In this document: positions 17,518 to 26,261 of the stretch, piece after piece
Layout: each line of letters opens with the position of its first letter
Position numbering within the stretch: the first letter of the stretch is position 1
Program-made: the position numbers and the translations under genes
Assembly (NCBI GenBank): GCA_016282595.1
Contig: JAEEKV010000050.1
Span: 1-36,023, forward strand
Reading direction: 5' to 3'
Length of the DNA: 36,023 bases
Source: Lachnospiraceae bacterium
GTDB lineage: Bacteria > Bacillota > Clostridia > Lachnospirales > Lachnospiraceae
The notes under the pieces: generated by a model
Databases searched by the model: none
Seen by the model: only the letters and a program-made list of their open reading frames with translations
Told to the model about the DNA's origin: nothing

Positions 17518-19380
17518 ATGAGTATGCAGGATGGAAAGTATAACAAAAGAATAGAAGAGATGACTTTGGACGAGCAGATCTGGCATTTGGAGCATCCGGG
17601 ACAGCCCTATGTGCCGCCCCAAAGTAACACCATTTATGCCAGTCCGGAGTACGGCGCTTCGCCGGATATGAAGATGGACCGGGAAGCATCGGAAAATCTG
17701 TATCAGCCCGCAGAGCAGAATACCGCAGGGGGAATCTATCGGACACCTCAGAATGGCGGGGGTACGGTGTATCAGGTACCGGCCCAGGAGAAGGTGGATG
17801 CAGGAGAGCTGGCAACGCCGGAAGAAAAGGCTGCAACCGCAGTGTATGAAGTGGTAGATCATCATACGGAAGAGGATGTATCCGTTCCGGAGGAGAAGGC
17901 TGCAACTGCAGTCTATGAGGTAGTGGATCACCATACGGAAGAAGATGTATCCGTGCCGGAAGAAAAGGCTGCGACTGCCGTCTATGAAGTGGTAGATCAC
18001 CACACGGAAGAGGATGTATCCGTCCCCGAGGAAAAGGCAGTAACTTCGATCTACGGGGCAGTGGATTTGGAAGCACAAAAAGCAGTGGGAACAAAGGCAC
18101 AGCAGCAGAGTGCTCAACCTGCAGGAAACCGGGTTGGCATTGGTGAGCCGCCCATCCCGCCCTATACAAATGGACCGATTGGTGGAGAGATTCCGCCGGA
18201 ACCGTCCGCACCTCAATTTGAAAGTGGAAGCTCTACGGCGGTGAAGGTGATCACGGCCATTGTGTTCCTTTCCCTCATTGCATTGAGCATTTTTGCGGCT
18301 CTGTTTTTATCCAAGAAATTCATGGTAGCCCAAAAGGGCGATCAGCAATATGACGCAGGCTCTGATGATCCCTGGGCGGATATCCTTGGCGGAGATGACA
18401 AAGACAAGGACGAAGAGGACAAGGACGACAAGGGTCAGAGCGAGAAAGAGAAAAAGAAGAAGGAAGAAAAAAAGAAAGAAGACAAGAAGAAGGATCAGGA
18501 GGAAGAGTCCTCCAAAGGATCAGGAAAGGACGAAACCATCGAGGATTACGATTTCGGTAAGGACCGAGAGGAACAATCCGAGGATGAGAAGGCCTCTGAC
18601 GATCAAGCTTCGGAGGAACAGTCTTCTGATGCAGAGTCAGCAGATGATGAAGAGATAGATCCCTTCTTTGAGGATACCGGAACACTTTACCAAAACCATA
18701 GTGCTTCGGAGTTTGAGGGCAAAGAGTATTACGAGGAATTCGTAGATTGCATCGATGAATCTCTTTCCTATAAAGTAAAGCGCAAGTACGCCAAGAAGCT
18801 GGATCTTGAGGAGCGCATCGGTATCACCACTTCCTATGTGCAGCTTAGCGGTGATATTCCCAATCTGGATGAGATCAACGAGCAGCTGGCGTCTTACGGA
18901 GAGTACTACATCAATTACTACATGGAAAACGAGAACGAGATTCGGGAGTACCTGAAGTATTACGGTAATATGAGCTGTCTGGCCAAGACCGTCTGCCATG
19001 TTACCTATACGGATGAGGACATGATCAGCGTGATCTTCGAGGATCAGACCGATGTGCTGGGAACCAAGGGTGTTTATGTGACAAGTGTCAACATCAATCT
19101 GAAAACCGGGACCATCCTGGACAACGGCCAGATCCTGGATCTGCCGGACGATTTCGGTAAGACCTTTAGGGAGAGGAGCCTTAAGCAAAACGGCGAAACC
19201 CCGGGAACGGATCTGTTTTCGGACGAGCAGATCATGACCCTTTTAGATGACACCTCCTCCCTCATCGTATTCTATACGCCTGTTGGGCTGGAGATCGGCT
19301 ACGAATATCAGAAGGGACAAAACAACGGCTGGCTGACCATCTCGCTTCGGGAGTACCAGCAGTATTTAAAGGGACTCTAG
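17518..19380 (+). CDS. Single-pass membrane protein with N-terminal tandem repeats, highly charged linker and DUF3298-like extracellular C-terminal domain
   Basis: TM VKVITAIVFLSLIALSIFAALFLSKK; charged tract DKDKDEEDKDDKGQSEKEKKKKEEKKKEDKKKD; C-terminal GTKGVYVTSVNINLKTGTILDNGQIL...IVFYTPVGLEIGYEY. Confidence 0.65.
   Translation: MSMQDGKYNKRIEEMTLDEQIWHLEHPGQPYVPPQSNTIYASPEYGASPDMKMDREASENLYQPAEQNTAGGIYRTPQNGGGTVYQVPAQEKVDAGELATPEEKAATAVYEVVDHHTEEDVSVPEEKAATAVYEVVDHHTEEDVSVPEEKAATAVYEVVDHHTEEDVSVPEEKAVTSIYGAVDLEAQKAVGTKAQQQSAQPAGNRVGIGEPPIPPYTNGPIGGEIPPEPSAPQFESGSSTAVKVITAIVFLSLIALSIFAALFLSKKFMVAQKGDQQYDAGSDDPWADILGGDDKDKDEEDKDDKGQSEKEKKKKEEKKKEDKKKDQEEESSKGSGKDETIEDYDFGKDREEQSEDEKASDDQASEEQSSDAESADDEEIDPFFEDTGTLYQNHSASEFEGKEYYEEFVDCIDESLSYKVKRKYAKKLDLEERIGITTSYVQLSGDIPNLDEINEQLASYGEYYINYYMENENEIREYLKYYGNMSCLAKTVCHVTYTDEDMISVIFEDQTDVLGTKGVYVTSVNINLKTGTILDNGQILDLPDDFGKTFRERSLKQNGETPGTDLFSDEQIMTLLDDTSSLIVFYTPVGLEIGYEYQKGQNNGWLTISLREYQQYLKGL
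17818..18024 (+). repeat. Three 69-bp (23-aa) in-frame tandem repeats PEEKAATAVYEVVDHHTEEDVSV, followed by a degenerate fourth
   Basis: Units at 17818-17886, 17887-17955 and 17956-18024 translate identically; fourth starts PEEKAVTSIYGAVD at 18025. Confidence 0.95.
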
Positions 19381-19416
19381 GACCCGGGGCCGGCAAAAGA
19401 GAACCCGGCAGGATCG

Positions 19417-19495
19417 ATCACGGATACCGATGTCGGAACACCAATACCGGAATACTATGCCGGAATTCTATATCGAAATACCATATCGAAATACC
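19417..19495. repeat. Degenerate ~13-bp iteron-like array (about 6 units, consensus ATRYCGGAATACC)
   Basis: ATCACGGATACCG, ATGTCGGAACACC, AATACCGGAATACT (14 nt), ATGCCGGAATTCT, ATATCGAAATACC, ATATCGAAATACC back to back. Confidence 0.6.
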
Positions 19496-19498
19496 GCG

Positions 19499-19535
19499 AA
19501 AGGGTGTCAAGAAAAAACACTTGACACCCTTTTTT
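19499..19535 (+). terminator. Intrinsic terminator AAAGGGTGTCAAG-AAAAAACA-CTTGACACCCTTT + T run
   Basis: Perfect 13-bp stem (19499-19511/19520-19532) followed by further T residues. Confidence 0.85.
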
Positions 19536-19549
19536 CTTTCGTGTATGAT
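19521..19549 (+). promoter_or_regulatory. Sigma70-type promoter TTGACA-17-TATGAT for ylxM/ffh operon, -35 embedded in the terminator 3' arm
   Basis: TTGACA 19521-19526, 17-bp spacer, TATGAT 19544-19549; ylxM ATG at 19583. Confidence 0.8.
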
Positions 19550-19582
19550 AGCAAAGGTGCCTTGTTTGACCGGAGGTTGTCT

Positions 19583-19918
19583 ATGGATCAAATAGTTGAA
19601 AAAGGACTGTTATACGATTATTACGGAAAGCTTCTGACAAAGAGACAGCAGCAGATCTATGAGGACGCGGTTTCCAATGATCTGTCCCTTTCGGAGTTGG
19701 CGGACGCTTACGAAATCTCCAGACAGGGAGTACACGATTTGCTGAAGCGCTGTGACAAGACACTGGCAGAGTATGAAGAAAAGCTCGGTTGTATCAAAAG
19801 AGACAGAGAGATCATTAAGATTGCTGACAGACTGAAAAACGAGGCAAAGACCTTATCCCCTTCCGAAATAAGTGGGATGGCAGATGAGATCCTCAGGTGT
19901 ATGAAGGAAGAAGCCTGA
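19583..19918 (+). CDS. ylxM: YlxM family putative DNA-binding/SRP-associated protein
   Basis: MDQIVEKGLLYDYYGKLLTKRQQQIYEDAVSNDLSLSELADAYEISRQGVHDLLKRCDKTL; SD CGGAGG; directly upstream of ffh. Confidence 0.9.
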   Translation: MDQIVEKGLLYDYYGKLLTKRQQQIYEDAVSNDLSLSELADAYEISRQGVHDLLKRCDKTLAEYEEKLGCIKRDREIIKIADRLKNEAKTLSPSEISGMADEILRCMKEEA

Positions 19919-19954
19919 CAGAAGCCCGGGACAGTCTTTTCATAGGAGTATTTC

Positions 19955-21355
19955 ATGGCATTTGAAAGCCTGACAGAAAAACTTCAAAATGTATTTAAGA
20001 ATCTTCGCGGTAAAGGGAAGCTGACGGAAGCAGATGTCAAAAGTGCAATGAAGGAAGTTAAAATGGCACTTTTGGAAGCGGACGTTAACTTCAAGGTAGT
20101 TAAGAACTTTGTTAAGACCGTGGAAGAGAGAGCCGTAGGCCAGGACGTTATGAGCGGCCTGAACCCCGGTCAGATGGTGATCAAGATCGTTAACGAAGAA
20201 CTTGTGAGCCTCATGGGCGGCGAGGGAGCCGAGATCCAATTGCAGCCCGGAAAAGCCATCACCGTTTTGATGATGTGCGGTCTCCAGGGTGCCGGTAAGA
20301 CCACCACCACGGCAAAGCTGGCAGGAAAGTTCAAGGTAAAGGGTAAGAAATGCCTGCTGGTAGCCTGCGATGTCTATCGTCCCGCAGCCATCAAACAGCT
20401 GCAGGTCAACGGCGAAAAGCAGGGGGTTGAGGTCTTTTCCATGGGTGATCAGCATTCCCCCGTGGATATCGCCAAGGCAGCCATTGAGCACGCCAAAAAG
20501 AACGGACATAATCTGGTAATCCTGGATACCGCAGGACGCCTGCATATCGATGAAGCCATGATGGAAGAGCTTCACGCCATCAAGGAAAACGTAGAAGTCC
20601 ATCAGACCATCCTGGTTGTGGATGTGATGACCGGTCAGGACGCGGTCAATGTGGCCAAGCAGTTTGACGAAAAGGTGGGCATCGACGGTGTGATCCTTTC
20701 CAAGATGGACGGCGACTCCAGAGGTGGTGCAGCCCTTTCCGTTAAAGCCGTAACAGGCAAGCCCATTTTCTTTGCAGGTATGGGAGAGAAGCTTTCGGAT
20801 CTGGAGCAGTTCTATCCGGACCGTATGGCAAACCGGATCCTGGGAATGGGTGATGTACTGACTCTCATTGAGAAGGCCCAGGAAAACATCGATATTTCCG
20901 AAGAGAAAGAAAAAGAGATGACGGACCGGATGAAAAAGGGCCGGTTCGATTTTGAGGATTACCTTGAGAGCATGAAGCAGATGAAGAAAATGGGAGGTCT
21001 GGCTTCGATCCTTTCCATGATGCCCGGTATGGGTATCAACGCTGCTGAGCTTGAAGGGGCCATCGATGAAAAGCAGATGGCAAGAATGGAAGCCATTGTG
21101 CTGTCCATGACAGCAGAGGAGCGAAAGAATCCCAAGCTTCTCAATCCTTCCCGCAAGCACAGAATTGCCAAAGGTGCGGGAGTGGATATTGCAGTTGTTA
21201 ACAGATTCATCAAGCAGTTCGAACAGAGCCAGAAGATGATGAAGTCCCTGCCCGGTATGATGGGCGGCGGCAAAAAAGGAAGACGCGGCGGCTTCCCTGG
21301 AATGGGAGGCATGGGCGGCCTCGGCGGTATGAAACGCGGCGGTTTTCCCTTCTAA
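19955..21355 (+). CDS. ffh: Signal recognition particle protein Ffh
   Basis: GLQGAGKTTTTAKLAGK, DVYRPAAIKQLQ, DTAGRLHIDE, and a Met/Gly-rich C-terminal M domain. Confidence 0.97.
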   Translation: MAFESLTEKLQNVFKNLRGKGKLTEADVKSAMKEVKMALLEADVNFKVVKNFVKTVEERAVGQDVMSGLNPGQMVIKIVNEELVSLMGGEGAEIQLQPGKAITVLMMCGLQGAGKTTTTAKLAGKFKVKGKKCLLVACDVYRPAAIKQLQVNGEKQGVEVFSMGDQHSPVDIAKAAIEHAKKNGHNLVILDTAGRLHIDEAMMEELHAIKENVEVHQTILVVDVMTGQDAVNVAKQFDEKVGIDGVILSKMDGDSRGGAALSVKAVTGKPIFFAGMGEKLSDLEQFYPDRMANRILGMGDVLTLIEKAQENIDISEEKEKEMTDRMKKGRFDFEDYLESMKQMKKMGGLASILSMMPGMGINAAELEGAIDEKQMARMEAIVLSMTAEERKNPKLLNPSRKHRIAKGAGVDIAVVNRFIKQFEQSQKMMKSLPGMMGGGKKGRRGGFPGMGGMGGLGGMKRGGFPF

Positions 21356-21430
21356 CTTTGATATGCAGTTCAGTAATGACTGGATGTATAGATACTAATA
21401 AAATTTTTAATTTTTTGGAGGTAAAAAGAA

Positions 21431-21667
21431 ATGGTAAAGATCAGACTGAAAAGAATGGGACAGAAGAAATCCCCCTTCTATCGTATTGTTGTAGCAGACG
21501 GTAGAGCACCCAGAGACGGAAGATTCATCGAGGAGATCGGTTACTACGATCCCAATCAGGAGCCTTCTGTTGTTAAGGTTAACGAGGAAGCAGCTAAGAA
21601 ATGGCTTGCTACCGGTGCACAGCCTACAGACGTTGTAGCAAAATTATTCAAGCAGGCGGGAATCTGA
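21431..21667 (+). CDS. rpsP: 30S ribosomal protein S16
   Basis: [41 protein letters not shown]. Confidence 0.97.
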   Translation: MVKIRLKRMGQKKSPFYRIVVADGRAPRDGRFIEEIGYYDPNQEPSVVKVNEEAAKKWLATGAQPTDVVAKLFKQAGI

Positions 21668-21704
21668 TCACATCAAAACTGTTCGCAGTTCGGAGGACAA
21701 GAGT

Positions 21705-21935
21705 ATGAAAGAATTGGTAGAAGTAATTGCCAAGGCGCTTGTCGATCATCCCGATGAAGTCAATGTAACCGAAAAAGAAGACGGAAGAGACGTAACCATC
21801 GAATTGAGGGTTGCTCCTTCTGATATGGGAAAAGTGATCGGAAAACAGGGCAGGATCGCTAAGGCTATCAGAAGCGTAGTGAAGGCTGCCTCTCTGGAAT
21901 CAGGTAAGTTTGTGGATGTCCAGATTATAGAGTAA
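21705..21935 (+). CDS. khpA: KH-domain RNA-binding protein (KhpA/YlqC)
   Basis: MKELVEVIAKALVDHPDEVNVTE...SDMGKVIGKQGRIAKAIRSVVKAAS; between rpsP and rimM. Confidence 0.92.
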   Translation: MKELVEVIAKALVDHPDEVNVTEKEDGRDVTIELRVAPSDMGKVIGKQGRIAKAIRSVVKAASLESGKFVDVQIIE

Positions 21936-21956
21936 GCTAAGGCAAACAAAATGTCA

Positions 21957-21979
21957 GGGGCACCTTTTGGTGTCCCTTT
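21957..21979 (+). terminator. Intra-operonic hairpin GGGGCACC-TTTT-GGTGTCCC + TTT (weak terminator or processing site)
   Basis: 8-bp stem with one G-U pair between khpA and rimM. Confidence 0.45.
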
Positions 21980-22000
21980 CCGATATTTCAGAGGATGTAT

Positions 22001-22546
22001 ATGCAAAACAGCAACACAGATAAAAAGCAGGAACTTGAAAAGGACTATGTTTGCGTGGGTGTTTTGACAAAGCCCCACGGCGTCAAGGGCGCAGTGAAGG
22101 TCTTTCCCATGACGGATGACGTAAAGCGCTTTAAAAAGGGTCAGGAGTTTTTGCTAAGGGGAAGAAAACAGACCATTCCGGTGAAGGTGGAAACCGTTCA
22201 GTTTTTTAAGCAGATGGTGATCCTGAAGTTTGAAGGCATCAATACGCCGGAGGAGATCGAAACCTACCGCGAGGCAGAGCTTTTGGTGGATAAAGAGCAC
22301 AGAGTGGGTCTGAAACGGGATGAGTATTTCATTTCCGACATCATCGGCCTTGAGGTGGTATCCGACGAAGGAGAGCCCATCGGACAGGTGACGGATGTAC
22401 TGACCACCGGAGCCAACGAGGTACTGGTGATTGAATCGGAAGATGGACGGGAGTATTTATTTCCCTCCATTAAAGAGTGCATTCTGGGAATTGACCCGGA
22501 GGCCGGAAAGGTTACGGCACACATCATGCCGGGACTCATGGATTGA
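22001..22546 (+). CDS. rimM: Ribosome maturation factor RimM
   Basis: VCVGVLTKPHGVKGAVKVFPMTDD; DIIGLEVVSDEGEPIGQVTDVLTTGANEVLVIE. ATG 22001 is 6 nt after SD GAGG; 21995 is an alternative start. Confidence 0.93.
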   Translation: MQNSNTDKKQELEKDYVCVGVLTKPHGVKGAVKVFPMTDDVKRFKKGQEFLLRGRKQTIPVKVETVQFFKQMVILKFEGINTPEEIETYREAELLVDKEHRVGLKRDEYFISDIIGLEVVSDEGEPIGQVTDVLTTGANEVLVIESEDGREYLFPSIKECILGIDPEAGKVTAHIMPGLMD

Positions 22547-22580
22547 TACTTGCAGGAGGCTATGAGCAGGAGCAGGTTAT

Positions 22581-23429
22581 ATGAAATTTGAGATTTTGAC
22601 ATTGTTTCCGGAGATGATCATGGACAGTCTTCGCACCAGCATTTTGGGGCGGGCCATGGAAAAAGGCATCATTTCGGCAAAGGCCGTAAACATCCGGGAC
22701 TATGCTGACAATAAACATCACAGCGTGGATGACTATACCTATGGGGGCGGTGCCGGGATGCTGATGCAGGCCCAGCCTGTCTATGACTGTATCCATGCGG
22801 TGCTGACAGAGGATGCAGAGAAGATCGAAGAGGAGACGGAAAAATCCGTCCGGGACATTCTCAAGGAACGAAAGCAAACCCGCGTTATCTACGTAACGCC
22901 CCAGGGCCGGGTATTCGACCAGGCCATGGCAGAGGAGTTTTCCAAGGCGGAGGAATTGATCTTTCTTTGCGGCCACTATGAGGGCATTGACGAAAGGGTG
23001 CTGGAGGAGACGGTGACGGACTATGTTTCCATCGGTGACTATGTCCTTACGGGAGGAGAGCTTCCGGCGCTTGTGATGATCGACGCCATTTCCCGTCTGA
23101 TCCCGGGGGTTCTGGGCAGCGAGGAAAGCGCACCCGGAGATTCCTTCCAAAACGGACTTTTGGAGTATCCTCAGTATTCCCGTCCGGCGGTATGGCACGG
23201 CAAGGAAGTTCCGAAGATCCTGCTTTCCGGGGATCACGCCAAGGTGGATGCCTGGAGGTTGGAGCAGTCCATTGAGCGTACCAGGGAAAGAAGACCGGAT
23301 CTGTTTGCAGCCTGGGAGGCTGCGGAGCAGGAGCGGATTGAGAGGGAAAAGGCAGAAAAGCTGCGGCTGAAGGAAGAGAGACGCAGATTAAGGGAGTTAA
23401 ACGATGATAGGAGCCAGGGAACTGTGTAA
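22581..23429 (+). CDS. trmD: tRNA (guanine-N1-)-methyltransferase
   Basis: MKFEILTLFPEMI; LCGHYEGIDERV; SIGDYVLTGGELPA; charged C-terminal extension overlapping the next gene. Confidence 0.95.
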   Translation: MKFEILTLFPEMIMDSLRTSILGRAMEKGIISAKAVNIRDYADNKHHSVDDYTYGGGAGMLMQAQPVYDCIHAVLTEDAEKIEEETEKSVRDILKERKQTRVIYVTPQGRVFDQAMAEEFSKAEELIFLCGHYEGIDERVLEETVTDYVSIGDYVLTGGELPALVMIDAISRLIPGVLGSEESAPGDSFQNGLLEYPQYSRPAVWHGKEVPKILLSGDHAKVDAWRLEQSIERTRERRPDLFAAWEAAEQERIEREKAEKLRLKEERRRLRELNDDRSQGTV

Positions 23430-24207
23430 GCAGTTTGAACGAAATGTCCTGACAGAGGAAGAGAAAAAGGGACGTCGGAAAAAGAGCAAAAAGGAAACCT
23501 TTTATGCGGTGGATCATATCTCCTTTGAGGTACAGGAAGGGGAGATCCTGGGGATCCTGGGTCCTAACGGTGCAGGAAAAACCACCCTCCTTCGTATGCT
23601 GGGTTCTTTGATGCAGCCCACCAGCGGATCTGTGTATATCAAGGACAAGGATGGGAATCTTATCACCGATCCCGTGGAGCAAAAGCGAAACATCGGCTAT
23701 CTGTCCGGTAATACCAAGCTTTATCACAGATTAAGTGTCAGGGAGATGCTCATGGGCATGGCCCAGATCTACGGCATTGAAAAAGCAGCCGCCGAGGAGC
23801 GCATTGAGAAGATCAGCTCCATTCTGGATATGGACAGCTTTCTGGATAACCGCATTGAGCGGCTTTCCACAGGACAGACGCAGAGGGCTTCTATTTCCCG
23901 TACCCTGATTCACAGTCCGGGGATCTACATTTTTGACGAGCCTACCCTGGGACTGGATATCCTCAGTGCCGATGCCATCGTATCCTTTATGAAAAGCCAG
24001 AAGGAAGAGGGCAAGAGCGTTTTATACTCCACCCATTATCTGGAGGAGGCTCAGTTTTTGTGTGACCGTATCATCATGATGGGAAGCGGACGCATCATCT
24101 GCGAGGGAACCCCTAAGGAGATCATGGAAAAGTTAGCAGCAGATAACCTCCGCGAAGCCTTCCACAAGGTGATGAAGCCGGATGAGAACAGGGGGGCAGA
24201 GCAGTGA
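23404..24207 (+). CDS. ABC transporter ATP-binding protein (NatA-like)
   Basis: Walker A GPNGAGKTT; signature LSTGQTQRASISRTL; Walker B IYIFDEPTLGLD. Overlaps trmD by 26 nt. Confidence 0.9.
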   Translation: MIGARELCKQFERNVLTEEEKKGRRKKSKKETFYAVDHISFEVQEGEILGILGPNGAGKTTLLRMLGSLMQPTSGSVYIKDKDGNLITDPVEQKRNIGYLSGNTKLYHRLSVREMLMGMAQIYGIEKAAAEERIEKISSILDMDSFLDNRIERLSTGQTQRASISRTLIHSPGIYIFDEPTLGLDILSADAIVSFMKSQKEEGKSVLYSTHYLEEAQFLCDRIIMMGSGRIICEGTPKEIMEKLAADNLREAFHKVMKPDENRGAEQ

Positions 24208-26240
24208 GAACAGAGACCATACGCTCTCTTTTGAAAAGAGAGCTTCTGGATATTATTCGGGACAAAAAGACGGTAGCCATGATGGTGGTATTGCCCATCC
24301 TGCTTTATCCCCTTCTGATTGTGGGAATGGCAGTGCTGTTTAGCTCCATCAACCAGTCCCAGACGGAAAAAGAATACAAGGTTTCCATTACGGCGGATGC
24401 GAAGGTAGAGGCAGAGCTTATCAAACTTTCCAAAAGTGAAAGAGACGAGATTGGGTATGATCTGAACTTCCAGCTGGGCTCCCAGATCGGAGAGGACGAA
24501 GCCGCCCTGAAGGAAGCTTTGGAGAATAAAACCATCCTGGCCTATGCCAAAGAGGAGAGCGAAGGAAACTATAAGATCTGCTACCTGTCGGCTTCCAATG
24601 ATAGCGTCATTGCAAAGAACGCTCTGCAGAAGGTCTTTTCTATCTATGAAGATGGTCTGAGAAAAGAGCGGCTTACAGAGGCGGGACTGGATGTAAACAC
24701 CATCTTAGAGCCCATCGAAGTTTCCGGCAAGGACCTGTCCTCTGCAGAGGAATCCATGGGCAACCAGATCGGATCCCTGTTGCCCTTTTTCATCATTACC
24801 AGTGTGCTTTTAGGCGCCATGTATCCGGCTATCGATGTGACGGCGGGAGAGAAGGAAAGGGGAACTCTGGAGACCCTGCTCACCCTTCCGGTGACCAACC
24901 TGGAGTTGATCCTGTCCAAGTTTTTGGCGGTGTCCCTGATTTCCTGTGTATCCGCCTTTTTGAACATCTTTTCCATGGGAGGAGCCATGGTCTTTCTGGT
25001 ATCCAGCTCCCTCATGGCATCTTCGGATCTGAATATTAATATGGACTATGCCGTATTTTTACCGGGTATCGGCTTTACCCTTTTGGTTATGGTCTTTTTC
25101 TCCCTGCTGGTAACGGCGGTATGCATGAGTACCTGCATCTTTGCCCGCAGCTTTAAGGAGGCCAATAACTATTCCACTCCGGTGATGCTGATCTTTATGT
25201 TCGGCAGCTACGCAAGCCTGTTGCCGGATCTGGAGCTGACCCAGAAGACAGCTGCAATTCCCATTGTCAACGTGGCCCTGATGATCAAGAGCCTCTTTGG
25301 CTTTACCAATGATTATGGTCTTTTTGCCATTGTGCTCTTTACCAATGCAGCCTACAGCTTTTTGGCGGTGCTGCTTATGAGCAGGCTTTATAACAGCGAG
25401 GCGGTGTTGTTTTCCGAGGGCTTTTCCTCCATCAGGCTCTTTACCAGAAGAAGCGATATGAAGGAAAACCAGATGCCCGGCGGGGGTGATGTGATCCTGG
25501 TGCTGGCGATAACCCTGCTTGCCATGATCTACCTTGGCACCTTTGCGGTGGCGAAGTGGGGCTTTTGGGGCGTGGCAGTGCAGCAGATGATGATCCTTCT
25601 GGTGCCCCTTGGCTATGCGTGGTATATCAAGGCAGATAAAAAGCGACTCTTTTCCGTAAAGCGGCCTAAGCTGCTGCATGTGATAGGCGGACTTTTGATG
25701 TTCGTGGGAGCCTTTGTACTGGCTATGATTGTGGGAAGTCTTCTGGCACCCTATTTTCCCCAGAGTGCGGAGAACCTACAGGATCTCAGCAGCTTTCTGG
25801 ATTCCTCGGGCTCCAAGGTCATTACGGCCATAGTCATCGCCCTCATGCCTGCCATGGGAGAGGAGCTTTTATTCAGAGGCTTTTTAATGGGAACGCTGAA
25901 GCCCAAGGCAAAGCCCCTGGTGGTCATCGCTACCGTTGCCATCCTGTTTGCGGCCTATCATATGAGTATCCTGCGGTTCTTTACGGTGGGGATCATCGGC
26001 CTATCCTTTACCATAGCGGCTTACAAGTCCGAGAGCATTTTCGTATCCATGCTCATGCATTTTTGCAATAACCTCACCGCCTGCCTGGTGCAGTGGTATC
26101 CGGATTCCGTCTTAAAGCTTTTGAATGCAGATCCGGACGTTGCCAACAGCCCCATGACGGGAGTGGCGCTTCTTGCGGGGGCGATGGTATCGGTGATCGT
26201 CGGCTACCTGCTGCTTTCCCGAAAAAAAGTGCTTGCATGA
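24204..26240 (+). CDS. ABC-2 type permease (NatB-like) fused to a C-terminal CPBP/Abi intramembrane metalloprotease-like domain
   Basis: N-terminal ABC-2 permease (MAVLFSSINQ...VTAGEKERGTLETLLTLPVTNLELILSKF); C-terminal MPAMGEELLFRGFLMGTL...AAYHMS...SMLMHFCNNL. Confidence 0.87.
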   Translation: MRTETIRSLLKRELLDIIRDKKTVAMMVVLPILLYPLLIVGMAVLFSSINQSQTEKEYKVSITADAKVEAELIKLSKSERDEIGYDLNFQLGSQIGEDEAALKEALENKTILAYAKEESEGNYKICYLSASNDSVIAKNALQKVFSIYEDGLRKERLTEAGLDVNTILEPIEVSGKDLSSAEESMGNQIGSLLPFFIITSVLLGAMYPAIDVTAGEKERGTLETLLTLPVTNLELILSKFLAVSLISCVSAFLNIFSMGGAMVFLVSSSLMASSDLNINMDYAVFLPGIGFTLLVMVFFSLLVTAVCMSTCIFARSFKEANNYSTPVMLIFMFGSYASLLPDLELTQKTAAIPIVNVALMIKSLFGFTNDYGLFAIVLFTNAAYSFLAVLLMSRLYNSEAVLFSEGFSSIRLFTRRSDMKENQMPGGGDVILVLAITLLAMIYLGTFAVAKWGFWGVAVQQMMILLVPLGYAWYIKADKKRLFSVKRPKLLHVIGGLLMFVGAFVLAMIVGSLLAPYFPQSAENLQDLSSFLDSSGSKVITAIVIALMPAMGEELLFRGFLMGTLKPKAKPLVVIATVAILFAAYHMSILRFFTVGIIGLSFTIAAYKSESIFVSMLMHFCNNLTACLVQWYPDSVLKLLNADPDVANSPMTGVALLAGAMVSVIVGYLLLSRKKVLA

Positions 26241-26261
26241 TCCGCGTTCCTGTGGTAGAAT
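26233..26261 (+). promoter_or_regulatory. Promoter TTGCAT-17-TAGAAT (extended -10 TGG) for rplS, starting inside the upstream CDS end
   Basis: TTGCAT 26233-26238, TAGAAT 26256-26261, TG at 26253-26254; ~130-nt leader before rplS. Confidence 0.65.

Noticed and set aside
17818-18024. CRISPR-like array
   Set aside because: 69-bp units are contiguous, in-frame and coding, with no spacers.
16889-18211. 440-aa antisense ORF with Pro/Leu-rich repeats
   Set aside because: Antisense to the end of cinA and the 69-bp repeats; its repetitiveness mirrors the sense-strand repeats.
18409-18510. Lys/Glu-rich low-complexity stretch as a frameshift or pseudogene signal
   Set aside because: Frame stays open and continues into a globular domain; typical charged linker.
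19417-19495. CRISPR or phase-variable coding repeat
   Set aside because: Units are contiguous 13-mers with no spacers, located in an intergenic region.
19940-21160. 406-aa antisense ORF
   Set aside because: Fully antisense to ffh, no recognisable domain; shadow ORF from codon bias.
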